Assembly: GCF_009928425.1 (NCBI RefSeq)
Contig: NZ_JAABNS010000001.1
Span: 124,001-188,000 of the forward strand
Length of the DNA: 64,000 nucleotides
Source of the DNA: Pseudarthrobacter sp. ATCC 49987
GTDB taxonomy: Bacteria; Actinomycetota; Actinomycetes; Actinomycetales; Micrococcaceae
Direction: 5' to 3'
Made by a program: the position numbers and the translations under genes. Below are positions 35,238 through 44,269 of this stretch, one piece after another; within the stretch, counting starts at the first letter, position 1; each line of letters starts with the position of its first letter. Below the pieces are notes generated by a model. That model had not been told where the DNA came from, did not search any database, and saw nothing but the letters and a program-made list of their open reading frames with translations.

Positions 35238-36131
35238 TCACTCGAACAAACTCACCACGGCCTGCGCGAACGCGTCCGGGTTCTCCTGCGGAACGTTGTG
35301 TCCAATACCAGGAAGGACGCGTTGGCTGTAGGGGCCGGTGAAATAGTCTCTGCTGGCGATCGCCGCAGGGCCGCCGACGCCGTCGTCCCCGCTTTCGAGC
35401 ACTACCGTCGGAACGGTGATGCGCGGCTCCCGGGCGATCAGGTCCTCGAACCGCTGGTACCGGGGGTCGCCGTCGACTAGTCCGTAACGGTGGCGGTAGG
35501 AGTGGATGACGACGTCGACGAAGTCCGGGTTGTGCAGGCTCTGGGCGCTGGCGGGAAACGCCTGGGGTGCGCCAGCCCAGGTGGGCGACCAGGTCCGCCA
35601 GAGCAGCCCGCACAGTTCGTCACGGTTTTGGTCCAACCCGCGGCGGCCCCGCTCCGAGTGGAAGTAGTACTGATACCAGTAGCTTCGCTCCCATTCCGGG
35701 TCCACAGGTTCCCCGGATCGCGCGAGGTTGTGCATGTTGTAGCCGCCGACGGTGACGAGCCCGGCAACGCGTCCGGGGTCCAGGGCCGCCACGATGCACG
35801 CCGCCCGGCCGCCCCAGTCGTAGCCCGCAACGACTGCTTTTTCGATGTTGAGGGCATCCATGAAGTCGATGAGATCCTGCCCGAGGGCGGCTTGTTGTCC
35901 TGAACGGACCGTCGTGGGATCCAGGAAGGGGGGAGGACCGAAGCCGCGGAGGTAGGGCGCGAGCACGTAGGCGTCCTGGCCCGCGACGATAGGAGCGACG
36001 TCGTCGAAGGCCCGGACGTCGTACGGGAACCCGTGCAGGAGGATGACCGGGGTCCCGCCCGGATCGCCCGCGGACTCGTATCCGATGTCCAGGACGGGAG
36101 TCTGGATGCGGCCGAAGGATGTGAAGCTCAT
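35238..36131 (-). CDS. Alpha/beta hydrolase (epoxide hydrolase/dehalogenase-like)
   Basis: A 297-residue hydrolase. [12 protein letters not shown] is the oxyanion loop. [11 protein letters not shown] carries an Asp nucleophile (GYDWGG) as in epoxide hydrolases and haloalkane dehalogenases. The C-terminal [14 protein letters not shown] holds the catalytic His. The Asp nucleophile argues for epoxide or halide substrates rather than esters. A C-terminal fragment of a similar gene lies at 25245. Confidence 0.87.
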   Translation of the reverse strand: MSFTSFGRIQTPVLDIGYESAGDPGGTPVILLHGFPYDVRAFDDVAPIVAGQDAYVLAPYLRGFGPPPFLDPTTVRSGQQAALGQDLIDFMDALNIEKAVVAGYDWGGRAACIVAALDPGRVAGLVTVGGYNMHNLARSGEPVDPEWERSYWYQYYFHSERGRRGLDQNRDELCGLLWRTWSPTWAGAPQAFPASAQSLHNPDFVDVVIHSYRHRYGLVDGDPRYQRFEDLIAREPRITVPTVVLESGDDGVGGPAAIASRDYFTGPYSQRVLPGIGHNVPQENPDAFAQAVVSLFE

Positions 36132-36165
36132 ACTGACGGGGTCCTCCCTGTTCAGGCTGTGGAAC

Positions 36166-37821
36166 CTAGCGGCTGCTCACCTGGCCGAACAGCTTTGCGA
36201 TGGGTGCGAGCAGGATCGGGCGGGCGGCGTACCACCCGGCCGCTGTGATGGCGATGGCGGCCGCGAAGAGCCAGAACCCGACCCAGTTCACCATGTCGGT
36301 GCCACCGAACATGTGGTTCAGGTTGCGAAGCGCACCGGTCGCGAACACCAGGAACACGTGGATGAGGATGAACAGCACGAAAAACAGCATCGTCGGGAAG
36401 TGGATCGCGCGTGCGACCTCCACCGGGTAGATCCTGTTCAGCGACTTCGCGTTCTTCGGCCAGAACTCGCTCATGCGAACACCTGTAATCGCTGCGAGCG
36501 GGGCCGCGATGAACACCACGAGGAAATACATGAGCTGCTGCAGGCTGTTGTAGTTCACCCAGCCGTTCTCCACGGGCCAGTCCAGTGTCATGTACTGCAG
36601 AAGCGCGGAGAGCGCGTTCGGGAACACTTCCCAGCTGGTCGGGACGATTCGCATCCAGTGGCCGGACGCAACCAGCAGCACCACAAAGACGAGTCCGTTG
36701 ACCAGCCAAATGGCGTCGAGCGACTGGTGCAGCCACAGGTTGATGCTGATTTTCTTGCCGCCGCGCTTGGGCGTCCAGAACGCCGGCGGCTTCTGTTGGG
36801 TGCGCACCTGGTAGCCGGAGCGAATGATGAGCACTATCAGGAAGATGTTCAGGAAATGGCTCCACTGCGCCCACCAAGGGAAGCCCGGCTCTGCGGTCTC
36901 GGGCAGGTGATATTCGCCGGGGTACCTCTCGAGGAACTCCGGTACGCCCGGCAGCGTCGTCACACCGCGCGCGGCGAGCACAAGAATGGCTGCGGCGGCC
37001 ACGGCGCCGACGGCGATGAGCAGGACGCGCTTGATCCACTGGGCCAGGGTGCGCGCACCGTAGAGCTTGGCCTCGGCCTTTGGCTTCACGGCTTTTTCAG
37101 CAGCGGCGGGCTGTGCCACCGATGCCGGGGTGGCCGTGACCGCAGGTGGGCTCGCTGGCGCGGCCGGCTCTGCCTCGGCAACGGTCTCCACCACGCTGGC
37201 AGCCGGAGCGGTGGCCTCGGCAATGTGTTCGGGTTCTGCCTGCACTGCAGGGGCAGGAAGAACCAAGGCGGCAGCAACCGCCGGCGCGAGTCCAGCGGGC
37301 GGCCACGGTTCGCCGTCGGGAACGCGGGGAAGTCCGCGACGAAGCGGGGTGGTTCCCGCCGTCGGCGTGGCGGGTGTGGTGGCAGGAGGAGTTGCAGGCG
37401 ACGGCGCTGCCGTCGCTGCTTGCTCAACGGCATCTGCAGCAGCTGCGGCCGGCGCGGGCGTGGCGACTGCGACTGGAACCGCGGGGAGAGCCGGCACCGA
37501 TACAGAAACCTCGCCCGCTGGCGGCCAAGGCTCGCCGCCCGGCACGCGCGGCAGGCCACGGCGAAGCCGCCGCACCTCCGGAGTGCCAGCGTTCGCCGCA
37601 GGGACCGGAGCGGGCGCCGCCGTCGCACCTGGTGCAGTTTCCCGAGGCGCAGCGGGCGCGGCGGGGGCGGCGGGGACCGATCCCGGCCTGGGGACAGACT
37701 CCGACCGGGCTTCCGCAGCAGCCGCGGTAATGCCTGCGGGCGCCTGGCCTGCTGGAGGCCAGGGGTCACCACCTTCGACGCGCGGCAGGCCCCGCCGGAT
37801 GGACCGAGACAGAGGTGCCAT
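36166..37821 (-). CDS. Cytochrome b/b6-like membrane protein with triplicated N-terminal motif
   Basis: A 551-residue protein. Residues 1-255 are a soluble Ala/Pro-rich region holding three near-identical motifs [17 protein letters not shown] at 9-25, 87-103 and 161-177. The rest is a membrane domain of about five helices with His in [29 protein letters not shown] and LIHVFLVF, as in di-heme cytochrome b561/hydrogenase-type subunits. Its ATG overlaps the etfA stop (TGATG), so it is translated with EtfBA. Inferred role: passing electrons between electron transfer flavoprotein and the membrane quinone pool. The motif's role is unknown. Confidence 0.82.
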   Translation of the reverse strand: MAPLSRSIRRGLPRVEGGDPWPPAGQAPAGITAAAAEARSESVPRPGSVPAAPAAPAAPRETAPGATAAPAPVPAANAGTPEVRRLRRGLPRVPGGEPWPPAGEVSVSVPALPAVPVAVATPAPAAAAADAVEQAATAAPSPATPPATTPATPTAGTTPLRRGLPRVPDGEPWPPAGLAPAVAAALVLPAPAVQAEPEHIAEATAPAASVVETVAEAEPAAPASPPAVTATPASVAQPAAAEKAVKPKAEAKLYGARTLAQWIKRVLLIAVGAVAAAAILVLAARGVTTLPGVPEFLERYPGEYHLPETAEPGFPWWAQWSHFLNIFLIVLIIRSGYQVRTQQKPPAFWTPKRGGKKISINLWLHQSLDAIWLVNGLVFVVLLVASGHWMRIVPTSWEVFPNALSALLQYMTLDWPVENGWVNYNSLQQLMYFLVVFIAAPLAAITGVRMSEFWPKNAKSLNRIYPVEVARAIHFPTMLFFVLFILIHVFLVFATGALRNLNHMFGGTDMVNWVGFWLFAAAIAITAAGWYAARPILLAPIAKLFGQVSSR

Positions 37822-38807
37822 CACAGATTCTTCCGGGCCTCAAGGGCGCTGATCAGCTGGGGTACAACCTTGAAGAGGTCACCGACCACACCAAAGTCGG
37901 CGATCTCGAAGATCGGCGCGTCCCCATCCTTGTTGATGGCGACGATCGTTTTCGCGGTCTGCATGCCGGCCCGGTGCTGGATCGCGCCGGAAATGCCCAG
38001 CGCAATGTACAGCTGTGAGGACACGGAAACCCCGGTCTGGCCGACCTGATGCGACTGCGGGATGTAGCCTGCATCCACCGCGGCGCGCGAAGCACCAATG
38101 GCAGCACCGAGGGTATCGGCGAGCTGGCCCACGAGGGCGAACTGTTCCTCCGAGCCGAGGCCGCGGCCGCCCGCCACAACCTTCGCGGCACCACGCAGCT
38201 CCGGCCGCGAGGTGGCGACAACTGCCTCGTCGAACGAGTCGATCCGCGCGGCCGGCTTCTCCGAGGGCGTCACTGCCAAGGTCTCCGACGCTTCCGGCTG
38301 AGCCGCAGCACGCGCGTCAATGGAGCCTTGGCGAACCGTGATTACCGGCGCCCCAAACGTGGATGTTGACGTCACATCGTAGGCGCCGCCGTAGACGGAG
38401 TGGTGCGCCACGACGCCCTCGTCATCACGTGAGACACCGACCGCGTCGACGGAAACTGCCGCACGCGAACGGGCGGCGTAACGGCCGGCAACGTCGCGCC
38501 CATTCAGGGAATGCGATATCAGGATCGCGTCCGGCCGAACCTGCTCCGCAGCGGCGGCAAGCGCGTCAACGCTTGGCACGCCGAGCGCGGACGGGTCCGG
38601 AGCCTCTGCGATCAGTATGCGCGCGGCACCAAGGGCCGCGGCCTCCGCAGCGGCGGCGCTCCCGGCACCGGGTGAGGCGAGTACCAAGGCAATGGGCGTG
38701 CCAACTGTAGCGGCAGCGCCGAACAGCCCGGCCGCAGCCTTTTCGAGTTCACCGGAAGCAGAGGCTTCCACGACGACCAGGATTGCGTCACGAGGGAAAT
38801 CAGTCAT
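37821..38807 (-). CDS. etfA: Electron transfer flavoprotein alpha subunit
   Basis: A 328-residue ETF alpha chain. The N-terminal domain is followed by the FAD-binding C-terminal domain with [57 protein letters not shown] and [25 protein letters not shown]. It forms the FAD/AMP heterodimer with EtfB and accepts electrons from acyl-CoA or other dehydrogenases. It lies directly after etfB (11-base gap) and overlaps the cytochrome b gene by one base. Confidence 0.95.
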   Translation of the reverse strand: MTDFPRDAILVVVEASASGELEKAAAGLFGAAATVGTPIALVLASPGAGSAAAAEAAALGAARILIAEAPDPSALGVPSVDALAAAAEQVRPDAILISHSLNGRDVAGRYAARSRAAVSVDAVGVSRDDEGVVAHHSVYGGAYDVTSTSTFGAPVITVRQGSIDARAAAQPEASETLAVTPSEKPAARIDSFDEAVVATSRPELRGAAKVVAGGRGLGSEEQFALVGQLADTLGAAIGASRAAVDAGYIPQSHQVGQTGVSVSSQLYIALGISGAIQHRAGMQTAKTIVAINKDGDAPIFEIADFGVVGDLFKVVPQLISALEARKNL

Positions 38808-38818
38808 GTTGTTACGCC

Positions 38819-39595
38819 CTAAGCCAGTCGGTTTTCAATGAGGAAGTCAGCGAGCTTCTCGCCGGCGTCACCCTCGTCAATGATCTTGACGCCGGCAGCA
38901 CGCGGGGGCCTCTCGGCAACGGTCAGCATGATCGATCGCGCCGTGTCCGGGTTGTCGGCCGTGATCCCGAGGTCTGCGAGCGTAAGCGTCTCAAGCGGCT
39001 TCTTCTTCGCGGCCATAATGCCTTTGAAGTTCGGGAAGCGCGGACCGGGAAGTGCCTCGGTAATGGAAATCACCGCGGGCAGGGTCGCTGATACCTTCTG
39101 CACGCCGGATTCAACGCCCCTGGTGCCGGACACGCCGCCGTCGCTGATCTCCACGGAGCTGAGGCCGGTAGCCAGCGGCACGTCCAGCAGTTCTGCAAGC
39201 ATCGCGGGAATCATGCCGCCGGATCCATCGGTGGAGACGTTGCCGGTGATGACAAGGTCAAACTCAACGCGGCGGATCGCTGCTGCCAGGGTCTCAGCGG
39301 TGAGTCCAAGATCCGCACCCCGGAGCGCCTCGTCGGAGATGTGCGTGGCGCTGCCCGCGCCCATCGCAAGCCCCTTGCGTATTGTTGCCGTGGCACCCTC
39401 GGGAGCGAGGGACAGGACTGCGACCTCTGTGCCCGCGTTGGCGTCGGCGTACGTCAGTGCCAGTTCCAAGGCCCGCTCGCCGATCTCATCGATGACTGTC
39501 TCGCTGGCTTCCCGGTCGGCGAGGCCTGTTTCGAGGTTCAGTTTTCGGTCCCCGTAGGTGTCGGGGACCTCCTTGACTAGGACGATAATCTTCAT
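38819..39595 (-). CDS. etfB: Electron transfer flavoprotein beta subunit
   Basis: A 258-residue ETF beta chain beginning [20 protein letters not shown]. It has the AMP-binding region [26 protein letters not shown], then [28 protein letters not shown] precedes the ATG, although the frame is open further upstream. It is the first gene of the etfB-etfA-cytochrome b operon. The 208 bp upstream hold its promoter region but no other gene I recognise. Confidence 0.95.
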   Translation of the reverse strand: MKIIVLVKEVPDTYGDRKLNLETGLADREASETVIDEIGERALELALTYADANAGTEVAVLSLAPEGATATIRKGLAMGAGSATHISDEALRGADLGLTAETLAAAIRRVEFDLVITGNVSTDGSGGMIPAMLAELLDVPLATGLSSVEISDGGVSGTRGVESGVQKVSATLPAVISITEALPGPRFPNFKGIMAAKKKPLETLTLADLGITADNPDTARSIMLTVAERPPRAAGVKIIDEGDAGEKLADFLIENRLA

Positions 39596-39803
39596 CGATG
39601 ACTCTTCCTGTGGCGGGCGTGCCTCCATAAGGGAGACACGTCGGATCTCCATTGAGTCTACAAAGGGTGGCCACTCCTGGCTGACACAGCCCGTGTCGTG
39701 ACTTATCAGCGTGGCCGGCGTCGTCTTGGGGCATATCGCCCTGCGCCAGATAACGACCATCGGTGAAAGGCGGTCGCTGGTTGGCCGGTCACCCAGCCGG
39801 GAC

Positions 39804-40145
39804 TCAGCTGGCGGGGTCGTATTGGAAGGCGCGCACTTCCTGCGCGCAACGGCAGGCGACCGCGATTTTCGCGGCCCACTCCAGGGCCGCCTCGTACGAG
39901 GGCAGCTCCAGCACCGAGTAGCCACCTTCGAGCTGCGCCGTCTGCGGGTAGGTGCCCTGGCGCACGGTCCCATCGCCGTCGACCATGACGGGCGGGATGC
40001 TCTCATCGATGCCGCCGCCGAACACCCAGACGTTAGCGTCCTTCGCCTCCTGAACGACCGCGTGCGCCGCATCCGAAACGGCCTGCAGGTCTTCGTCAGG
40101 GAAGACCATGGCGGCACTCGGAAACGAGATCAGATACTTGGTCAC
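39804..40145 (-). CDS. YciI/YCII-family protein
   Basis: A 113-residue YCII-fold protein. MTKYLISFPSAAMVFPDEDLQAVSDAAHAVVQEAKDANVWVFGGGID and LEGGYSVLELPSYEAALEWAAKIAVACRCAQEVR match DGPF-like relatives, but the DGPF motif itself is missing. No ECF sigma gene is adjacent, unlike the pair at 21750. Function unknown. Confidence 0.82.
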   Translation of the reverse strand: MTKYLISFPSAAMVFPDEDLQAVSDAAHAVVQEAKDANVWVFGGGIDESIPPVMVDGDGTVRQGTYPQTAQLEGGYSVLELPSYEAALEWAAKIAVACRCAQEVRAFQYDPAS

Positions 40146-40250
40146 CGCGTCGACTCCTTCTTCGCAGCACGGGGGATCGCATTCATCCTCGCCGATGCCA
40201 TTGCGCCGCGCAAGATCCCGGCGGTCCCGCGGATGCCGCTACCCGCTCAC

Positions 40251-40280
40251 GGACGACGGCGGGAGGCCCCGCCGTCGTCC
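40251..40280. terminator. Perfect 13-bp hairpin, terminator-like
   Basis: GGACGACGGCGGG and CCCGCCGTCGTCC pair perfectly around AGGC, followed by TTC. No intact gene ends beside it. It belongs to the same stem family as the hairpins at 23925 and 58361 and may be left from a lost gene. Confidence 0.6.
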
Positions 40281-40324
40281 TTCACCTTCGCCATCGGCCC
40301 TCTCACTACCGCAGCGACAGGCCC

Positions 40325-40483
40325 GTTGTGTTTGGCGCGCCGATCAAGGGCCCGGGCCGGGACGTCGGCGTCGCTCTCCATCAGCCCGCACTGTTCCCTT
40401 GGCGGACCGTGCTGAATAACGTCATGCTCAGCGCCGAAGGGCTGGGTCTGCCCAGGGCGGCCGCGCGCGGCGCCAAAGCCTGA
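40325..40483 (+). pseudogene. Remnant of SsuB/TauB-type ABC ATPase
   Basis: Fifty-two codons read VVFGAPIKGPGRDVGVALHQPALFPWRTVLNNVML... to a TGA. That is the Q-loop region of nitrate/sulfonate/taurine importer ATPases (family pattern GPGxDxGVVFQQPALFPWxTVxxNV). Walker A, the signature and Walker B are all absent, so this is a short relic. Confidence 0.7.
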
Positions 40484-40540
40484 TTGGCTGATGTTGGCGG
40501 CGGTCCAGGGACGCAATGTCATAAAGAAGGGCTAATGTAA

Positions 40541-41290
40541 ATGCTTATGACTTCTGCGACCCTCGATCGCGCGTCCGGGGTCCCCCTGTACCGCCAGATC
40601 AAAAAGATCCTGATCGACGAGATGCGTGCAGGGGCGGGCACCGATGGCCTCGCGATGACGGAGGAAGCGCTCATCACGCGCTTCCACGTCAGCTGTGCGC
40701 CCGTCCGACAGGCGGTGAAGGAGCTCGTTGACGAGGGGTACGTGTACCGGGAGCGGGCCAAAGGAACGTTCCCGGTGCAGGGATTGAACGTGCAACGACC
40801 GGCGACGCTGCAGCTCGGCGGCCTCATGGGCTACCTGCGGGAGCAAGGACTATCGCCCGAGGCCACGGTGCATGGGGTGGGCCGCGTGGTTCCACCTGCC
40901 GAAGTGCGGGAGAGATTAGGCCTGGGCCCGGAGGAAAAGGTCCTCACCTTCACACGCGTCATCACGGTGAAGGATGAAAAGCTCGTCAGCTCGCGGCTCT
41001 ACCTGTGCAGCCCGCCCGATTTCGAACCCACCAGCCGCGAGCTTGAGGACGCGGGCTCCGCGTTTGAGCTGCTCGAACGAACTTACGGCATCGACCTCAC
41101 CCGCTCGGAGCACCACGTGTGGGCGTCCGGGGCGAAAGGCGAAGACGCCTCAGCCCTGGGACTGCGCGAGGGGGAGCCGATCCTTGTCGTGGAGACCGTC
41201 TTCCTCTCCCGCGAAGGCCGCCCGGGCGGCTGGCGCCGCGCCATCCATCGCGCCGACGAGTTCAAGTACGTCTTCGCGTCCAACCGATAG
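40541..41290 (+). CDS. GntR-family regulator with UTRA domain
   Basis: A 249-residue GntR/HutC-type regulator. The winged helix is PLYRQIKKILIDEM...MTEEALITRFHVSCAPVRQAVKELVDEGYVYRERAKGTF, followed by a UTRA effector domain (about 95-245; VLTFTRVITVKDEKLVSSRLYL and LREGEPILVVETVFLSREGRP). The start is one of two ATGs two codons apart, with GAAGG upstream. It follows the ABC remnant and may once have controlled that lost transporter. Confidence 0.9.
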   Translation: MLMTSATLDRASGVPLYRQIKKILIDEMRAGAGTDGLAMTEEALITRFHVSCAPVRQAVKELVDEGYVYRERAKGTFPVQGLNVQRPATLQLGGLMGYLREQGLSPEATVHGVGRVVPPAEVRERLGLGPEEKVLTFTRVITVKDEKLVSSRLYLCSPPDFEPTSRELEDAGSAFELLERTYGIDLTRSEHHVWASGAKGEDASALGLREGEPILVVETVFLSREGRPGGWRRAIHRADEFKYVFASNR

Positions 41291-41332
41291 CCGGCGTGGT
41301 TGACCGTCCCGCTATAGCCGGCGCCGTGCAGC

Positions 41333-41917
41333 TCAGCCCGGAACTCCGGCGGCGACGCGCTCGCCGTTGAAGTATTCGAGCTCCCAGCCGACAACGGGAT
41401 GGTGGTGGGCCAGGTTGAGCGCCGCATTGTCGATGCTTTGCAGGGTGCGGCCGATGGCACGGCTGAGGCTCACACGGATAAGCGAGCCGTGGGCGACCAC
41501 CAGGACACGGCAGCCGCGGAATTCCTCGGCGAGGGCTTCCAGCGCGGCCAACCCGCGCCGGGCTGCCCCGTCCTCGCTTTCTGCGCCCCGGAAACCGTCG
41601 GGGATGCGCAGCGCGTCCAGTTCAGGGCCGGCCTGCAGGCCCTCGGCGGGTCCGAAGCTGCGCTCGGTGAGTTCCGGGACGCGGCGGGCCGCGCCGAGTC
41701 CCAGCCCTGCGGCAATCAGGTCGGCGGTCTCCGCGGCACGGCTCAGCGGGGACGACACGATCGCGTCCCATGCATAACCGGAGAGGACGGCGACGGCGTC
41801 GCGCGCCTGGCCGCGGCCGACGTCGTTCAGGGGAATGTCGGTGGATCCCTGCAGCCGGCGCTGGGCGTTCCAGTCCGTCTGGCCATGGCGGACAAGGGCG
41901 AACGTCGTAGGGGTCAT
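41333..41917 (-). CDS. Histidine phosphatase (phosphoglycerate-mutase-like)
   Basis: A 194-residue histidine phosphatase: ALVRHGQTDWNAQRRLQGSTDIPLNDVGRGQA near the N-terminus, LTERSFGPAEGL for the acid, and VLVVAHGSLIRVSLSRAIG with the second His. The start is the ATG eight bases after GGGGAGA; another ATG three codons earlier lies too close. A tandem 8-base repeat sits immediately upstream. Confidence 0.9.
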   Translation of the reverse strand: MTPTTFALVRHGQTDWNAQRRLQGSTDIPLNDVGRGQARDAVAVLSGYAWDAIVSSPLSRAAETADLIAAGLGLGAARRVPELTERSFGPAEGLQAGPELDALRIPDGFRGAESEDGAARRGLAALEALAEEFRGCRVLVVAHGSLIRVSLSRAIGRTLQSIDNAALNLAHHHPVVGWELEYFNGERVAAGVPG

Positions 41918-41931
41918 GCGTTCCATTCTCC

Positions 41932-41955
41932 CCTGAATCCCTGAATCCCTGAATC
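41932..41955. repeat. Tandem repeat, 3 x CCTGAATC
   Basis: Three exact head-to-tail copies of CCTGAATC end 15 bases before the start codon of the histidine phosphatase, just 5' of its ribosome site. Copy-number change by slippage could alter the leader. Confidence 0.85.
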
Positions 41956-42180
41956 CCGGAGCCGTGGCCCGGGACGTGGGCGCCCATGTCATTGCTGTGA
42001 CTTCTCCGGATTTTGCCTGTGAATCGTCCGGCCGTCCTTGCGGGAGTCCGGTTGCCTGGGACAAGCTGTTGGTGACGTGGTGAATTGCTCAGGCAGGCTG
42101 GGCGGCGAGGGTGCCGTCGGGACGTGCCACGGCAATGCCGCCGCCCAGGCAGGAGCCCGCAGAATGGGAGGGCGCTCAAT

Positions 42181-43095
42181 ATGAAACGGACATTGTCCAG
42201 GCAGGCTAAATACCGCACAATAGGCATCTGCTCATTGATTACGTTGCTGGTAATTGTCGGAATTATGTCCCTTTTCAATTCGCCGGCGACCTTCCTGCCA
42301 GCTCCGAACGCTCCATCGGCTGCGGGAGGGCCTGTGCCTGCGGTGAGCAGTCCCGCGGCGAAGGGTGCCGACTTCCAGAACGTCCCGAACCAGGTACTCT
42401 TTGCCCTTGATGGCGCAGGCAAACCGAACATTTCCGGAAACCTCACGAACATCAGGCAAGGCGGCACAGGGGATTGCTACTTTCTCGCGGCCTTGATGAC
42501 TGTCGCGGCCCGGACGCCGGACACCATAGCCAACATGGTTCACGATAATGGCAACGGAACGTACACCGTTTCATTTCACAGCAGGTACGACGGGGTACCC
42601 GATCCGGTGCAGGTGACGGTCAACGGTGATCTTCCGTACCGCCGCGGCAAACCAATAGGAAACGGCGTCGAAAACATCGGCGGCAAGAATGTTTCCTGGG
42701 CGGCGATTATTGAGAAAGGGTGGGCTGCCGCGAACCGTAACGGCTATCAGGGCATCGAAGGCACCGACCTCAGCAATGACCAGGACCACGATGTGCACAA
42801 TGGCCTCTACGCCATCACCGGCAAGGTGGGAGTCGACCGCAACCCGGGTGGACCCATGACGGGGGTGAGCTTCGATCAGGTTCAGAAGGATTTCACAAAT
42901 GGCCTCGTCACGCTCGGAACCTCCAATTCCCGCGGCAAGCTGGTATCCAACCACTCCTACGCGTTGCTGGGAGTGAACTCCGCCGACCAGACCCTGGTGC
43001 TCGGGAACCCGGAGGGCGGCCAATCCACGCTCACATTTTCGGCTTTCCGATCCTCGAACATCAACCAGTACATCGCTATACCGACCTACCCTTGA
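42181..43095 (+). CDS. Exported or membrane-tethered calpain-type cysteine protease
   Basis: A 304-residue protein. A basic N-terminus and one hydrophobic helix (about 13-31) are followed by a Pro/Ala linker and a calpain (C2) core. The Gln-Cys signature is QGGTGDCYFLAAL with C99; the catalytic His258 lies in SNHSYALLGV and Asn276 in LGNPEGG. The order and motifs match calpain domains of animals and the scattered bacterial members. No other domain is fused. It should act outside the membrane. GGGAGG upstream fixes the start. Two exported phosphoesterases follow on the same strand. Confidence 0.87.
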   Translation: MKRTLSRQAKYRTIGICSLITLLVIVGIMSLFNSPATFLPAPNAPSAAGGPVPAVSSPAAKGADFQNVPNQVLFALDGAGKPNISGNLTNIRQGGTGDCYFLAALMTVAARTPDTIANMVHDNGNGTYTVSFHSRYDGVPDPVQVTVNGDLPYRRGKPIGNGVENIGGKNVSWAAIIEKGWAAANRNGYQGIEGTDLSNDQDHDVHNGLYAITGKVGVDRNPGGPMTGVSFDQVQKDFTNGLVTLGTSNSRGKLVSNHSYALLGVNSADQTLVLGNPEGGQSTLTFSAFRSSNINQYIAIPTYP

Positions 43096-43156
43096 GAACC
43101 ACAAGGCCCGGACGGCTGGCAGGGAGTGCCGCCGCCCGGCAGTCAGGAGCAGTCCC

Positions 43157-44260
43157 TTGTACTTCCAGGCGGGGTTGAGTAGCACCGAGTCCGGAAAGCG
43201 GCCGTCCAGGTGGCGAGTGTCCGGGACATTTCTTATTCTGACAATGCTTCTGGCCACCACCGCGGCCTGCCAGCCCGGACAGGCCCCGTCCCGGTCAGGC
43301 ACCCCCGGGCATGTGTTTGTGATCAACCTCGAGAACAAGGGATACGACCGGGTGTGGGACACCGGGTCCGCCGCCCCCTATCTCGCCGGGTCCCTACGGT
43401 CTCAGGGGGTGCTGCTCACGGACTATTACGGCATCGCCCATAACTCATTGCCGAACTACCTGGCCCAGATCTCCGGTCAACCGCCCAACGACAGCACCCG
43501 ACGGGACTGTCATACCTACACGCCCTTTACGTCCTCGGGCACCGATTCGCAGGGCCGGCTTCTGGGAGACGGGTGCGTCTTCCCGGCGGATGTTCCCACT
43601 CTGGCCGGCCAGCTGGTGTCCGCGGGCAAGTCCTGGCGAGGCTATATGGAAGACATGCCGTCGCCCTGCCAGCACCCGGGCCTCGACGCCGTGGATGGGC
43701 ACGTGAAGGCCGCCCCCGGGGAGCAGTACGCCACCCGCCATAACCCCTTTGTCTATTTCCAATCCGTCACCTCATCGCCCGACTGCAGCCAGAACGTCGT
43801 CAACTTTTCGGCGCTACAGCAGGACCTGAAATCAGTGGACACCACACCGAACCTTTCCTATATCACTCCGAACCTCTGCCACGACGGGCACGACAGCCCT
43901 TGCGTTGACGGGAGTCCCGGCGGGATGGGGGCCGCCGACAAGTGGCTCAGCGAGGAGGTGCCGGCGATTCTGGCGTCGCCGGCGTTTCACCGGGACGGGA
44001 TGCTTGTGGTTACCTTCGACGAGGCCGACGGCGGCGCGGTCGGCCCCGCCGCAGGCGTCACGGGGGGAGCGGCCGGGGGGAAGGTCGGCACCCTGGTCAT
44101 CTCACCCTTCACGGCGGCCGGTACAACCTCAGACCGGCCGTACAACCACTACAGCCTGCTGGCCAGCATCGAGGATTTCTTCTCCCTCTCACGCCTCGCC
44201 GGCGCCGGCGAACCGGGCGTGAACGCCTTTGGCACGGACGTCTATCGGGCTGGACCGTAA
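43157..44260 (+). CDS. Exported phosphoesterase, probable lipoprotein
   Basis: A 367-residue phosphoesterase-family protein (acid phosphatase/phospholipase C-like). Its signal segment FLILTMLLATTAAC ends at a possible lipobox Cys. The core has VFVINLENKGYDRVW, YYGIAHNSLPNYLAQISG (metal and nucleophile region), MLVVTFDEADGG, and NHYSLLASIEDFF. It uses metal ions to cleave phosphate esters outside the cell. The start may be TTG, with AGGAG seven bases upstream. Nine bases separate it from the next phosphoesterase. Confidence 0.85.
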   Translation: MYFQAGLSSTESGKRPSRWRVSGTFLILTMLLATTAACQPGQAPSRSGTPGHVFVINLENKGYDRVWDTGSAAPYLAGSLRSQGVLLTDYYGIAHNSLPNYLAQISGQPPNDSTRRDCHTYTPFTSSGTDSQGRLLGDGCVFPADVPTLAGQLVSAGKSWRGYMEDMPSPCQHPGLDAVDGHVKAAPGEQYATRHNPFVYFQSVTSSPDCSQNVVNFSALQQDLKSVDTTPNLSYITPNLCHDGHDSPCVDGSPGGMGAADKWLSEEVPAILASPAFHRDGMLVVTFDEADGGAVGPAAGVTGGAAGGKVGTLVISPFTAAGTTSDRPYNHYSLLASIEDFFSLSRLAGAGEPGVNAFGTDVYRAGP

Positions 44261-44269
44261 GGTACGGAC

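Larger units (their letters stand above)
40146..40540. other. 395-bp gap with a hairpin and an ATPase remnant
   Basis: No intact gene. It holds the hairpin at 40251-40280, the SsuB/TauB-type remnant ending at 40483, and the promoter and ribosome site of the GntR gene. The stretch looks like the scar of a deleted transporter operon. Confidence 0.6.

Noticed and set aside
41918..42180. Possible riboswitch in the leader of the calpain gene
   Set aside because: I found no conserved riboswitch core or convincing paired elements by eye in this 263-bp stretch.
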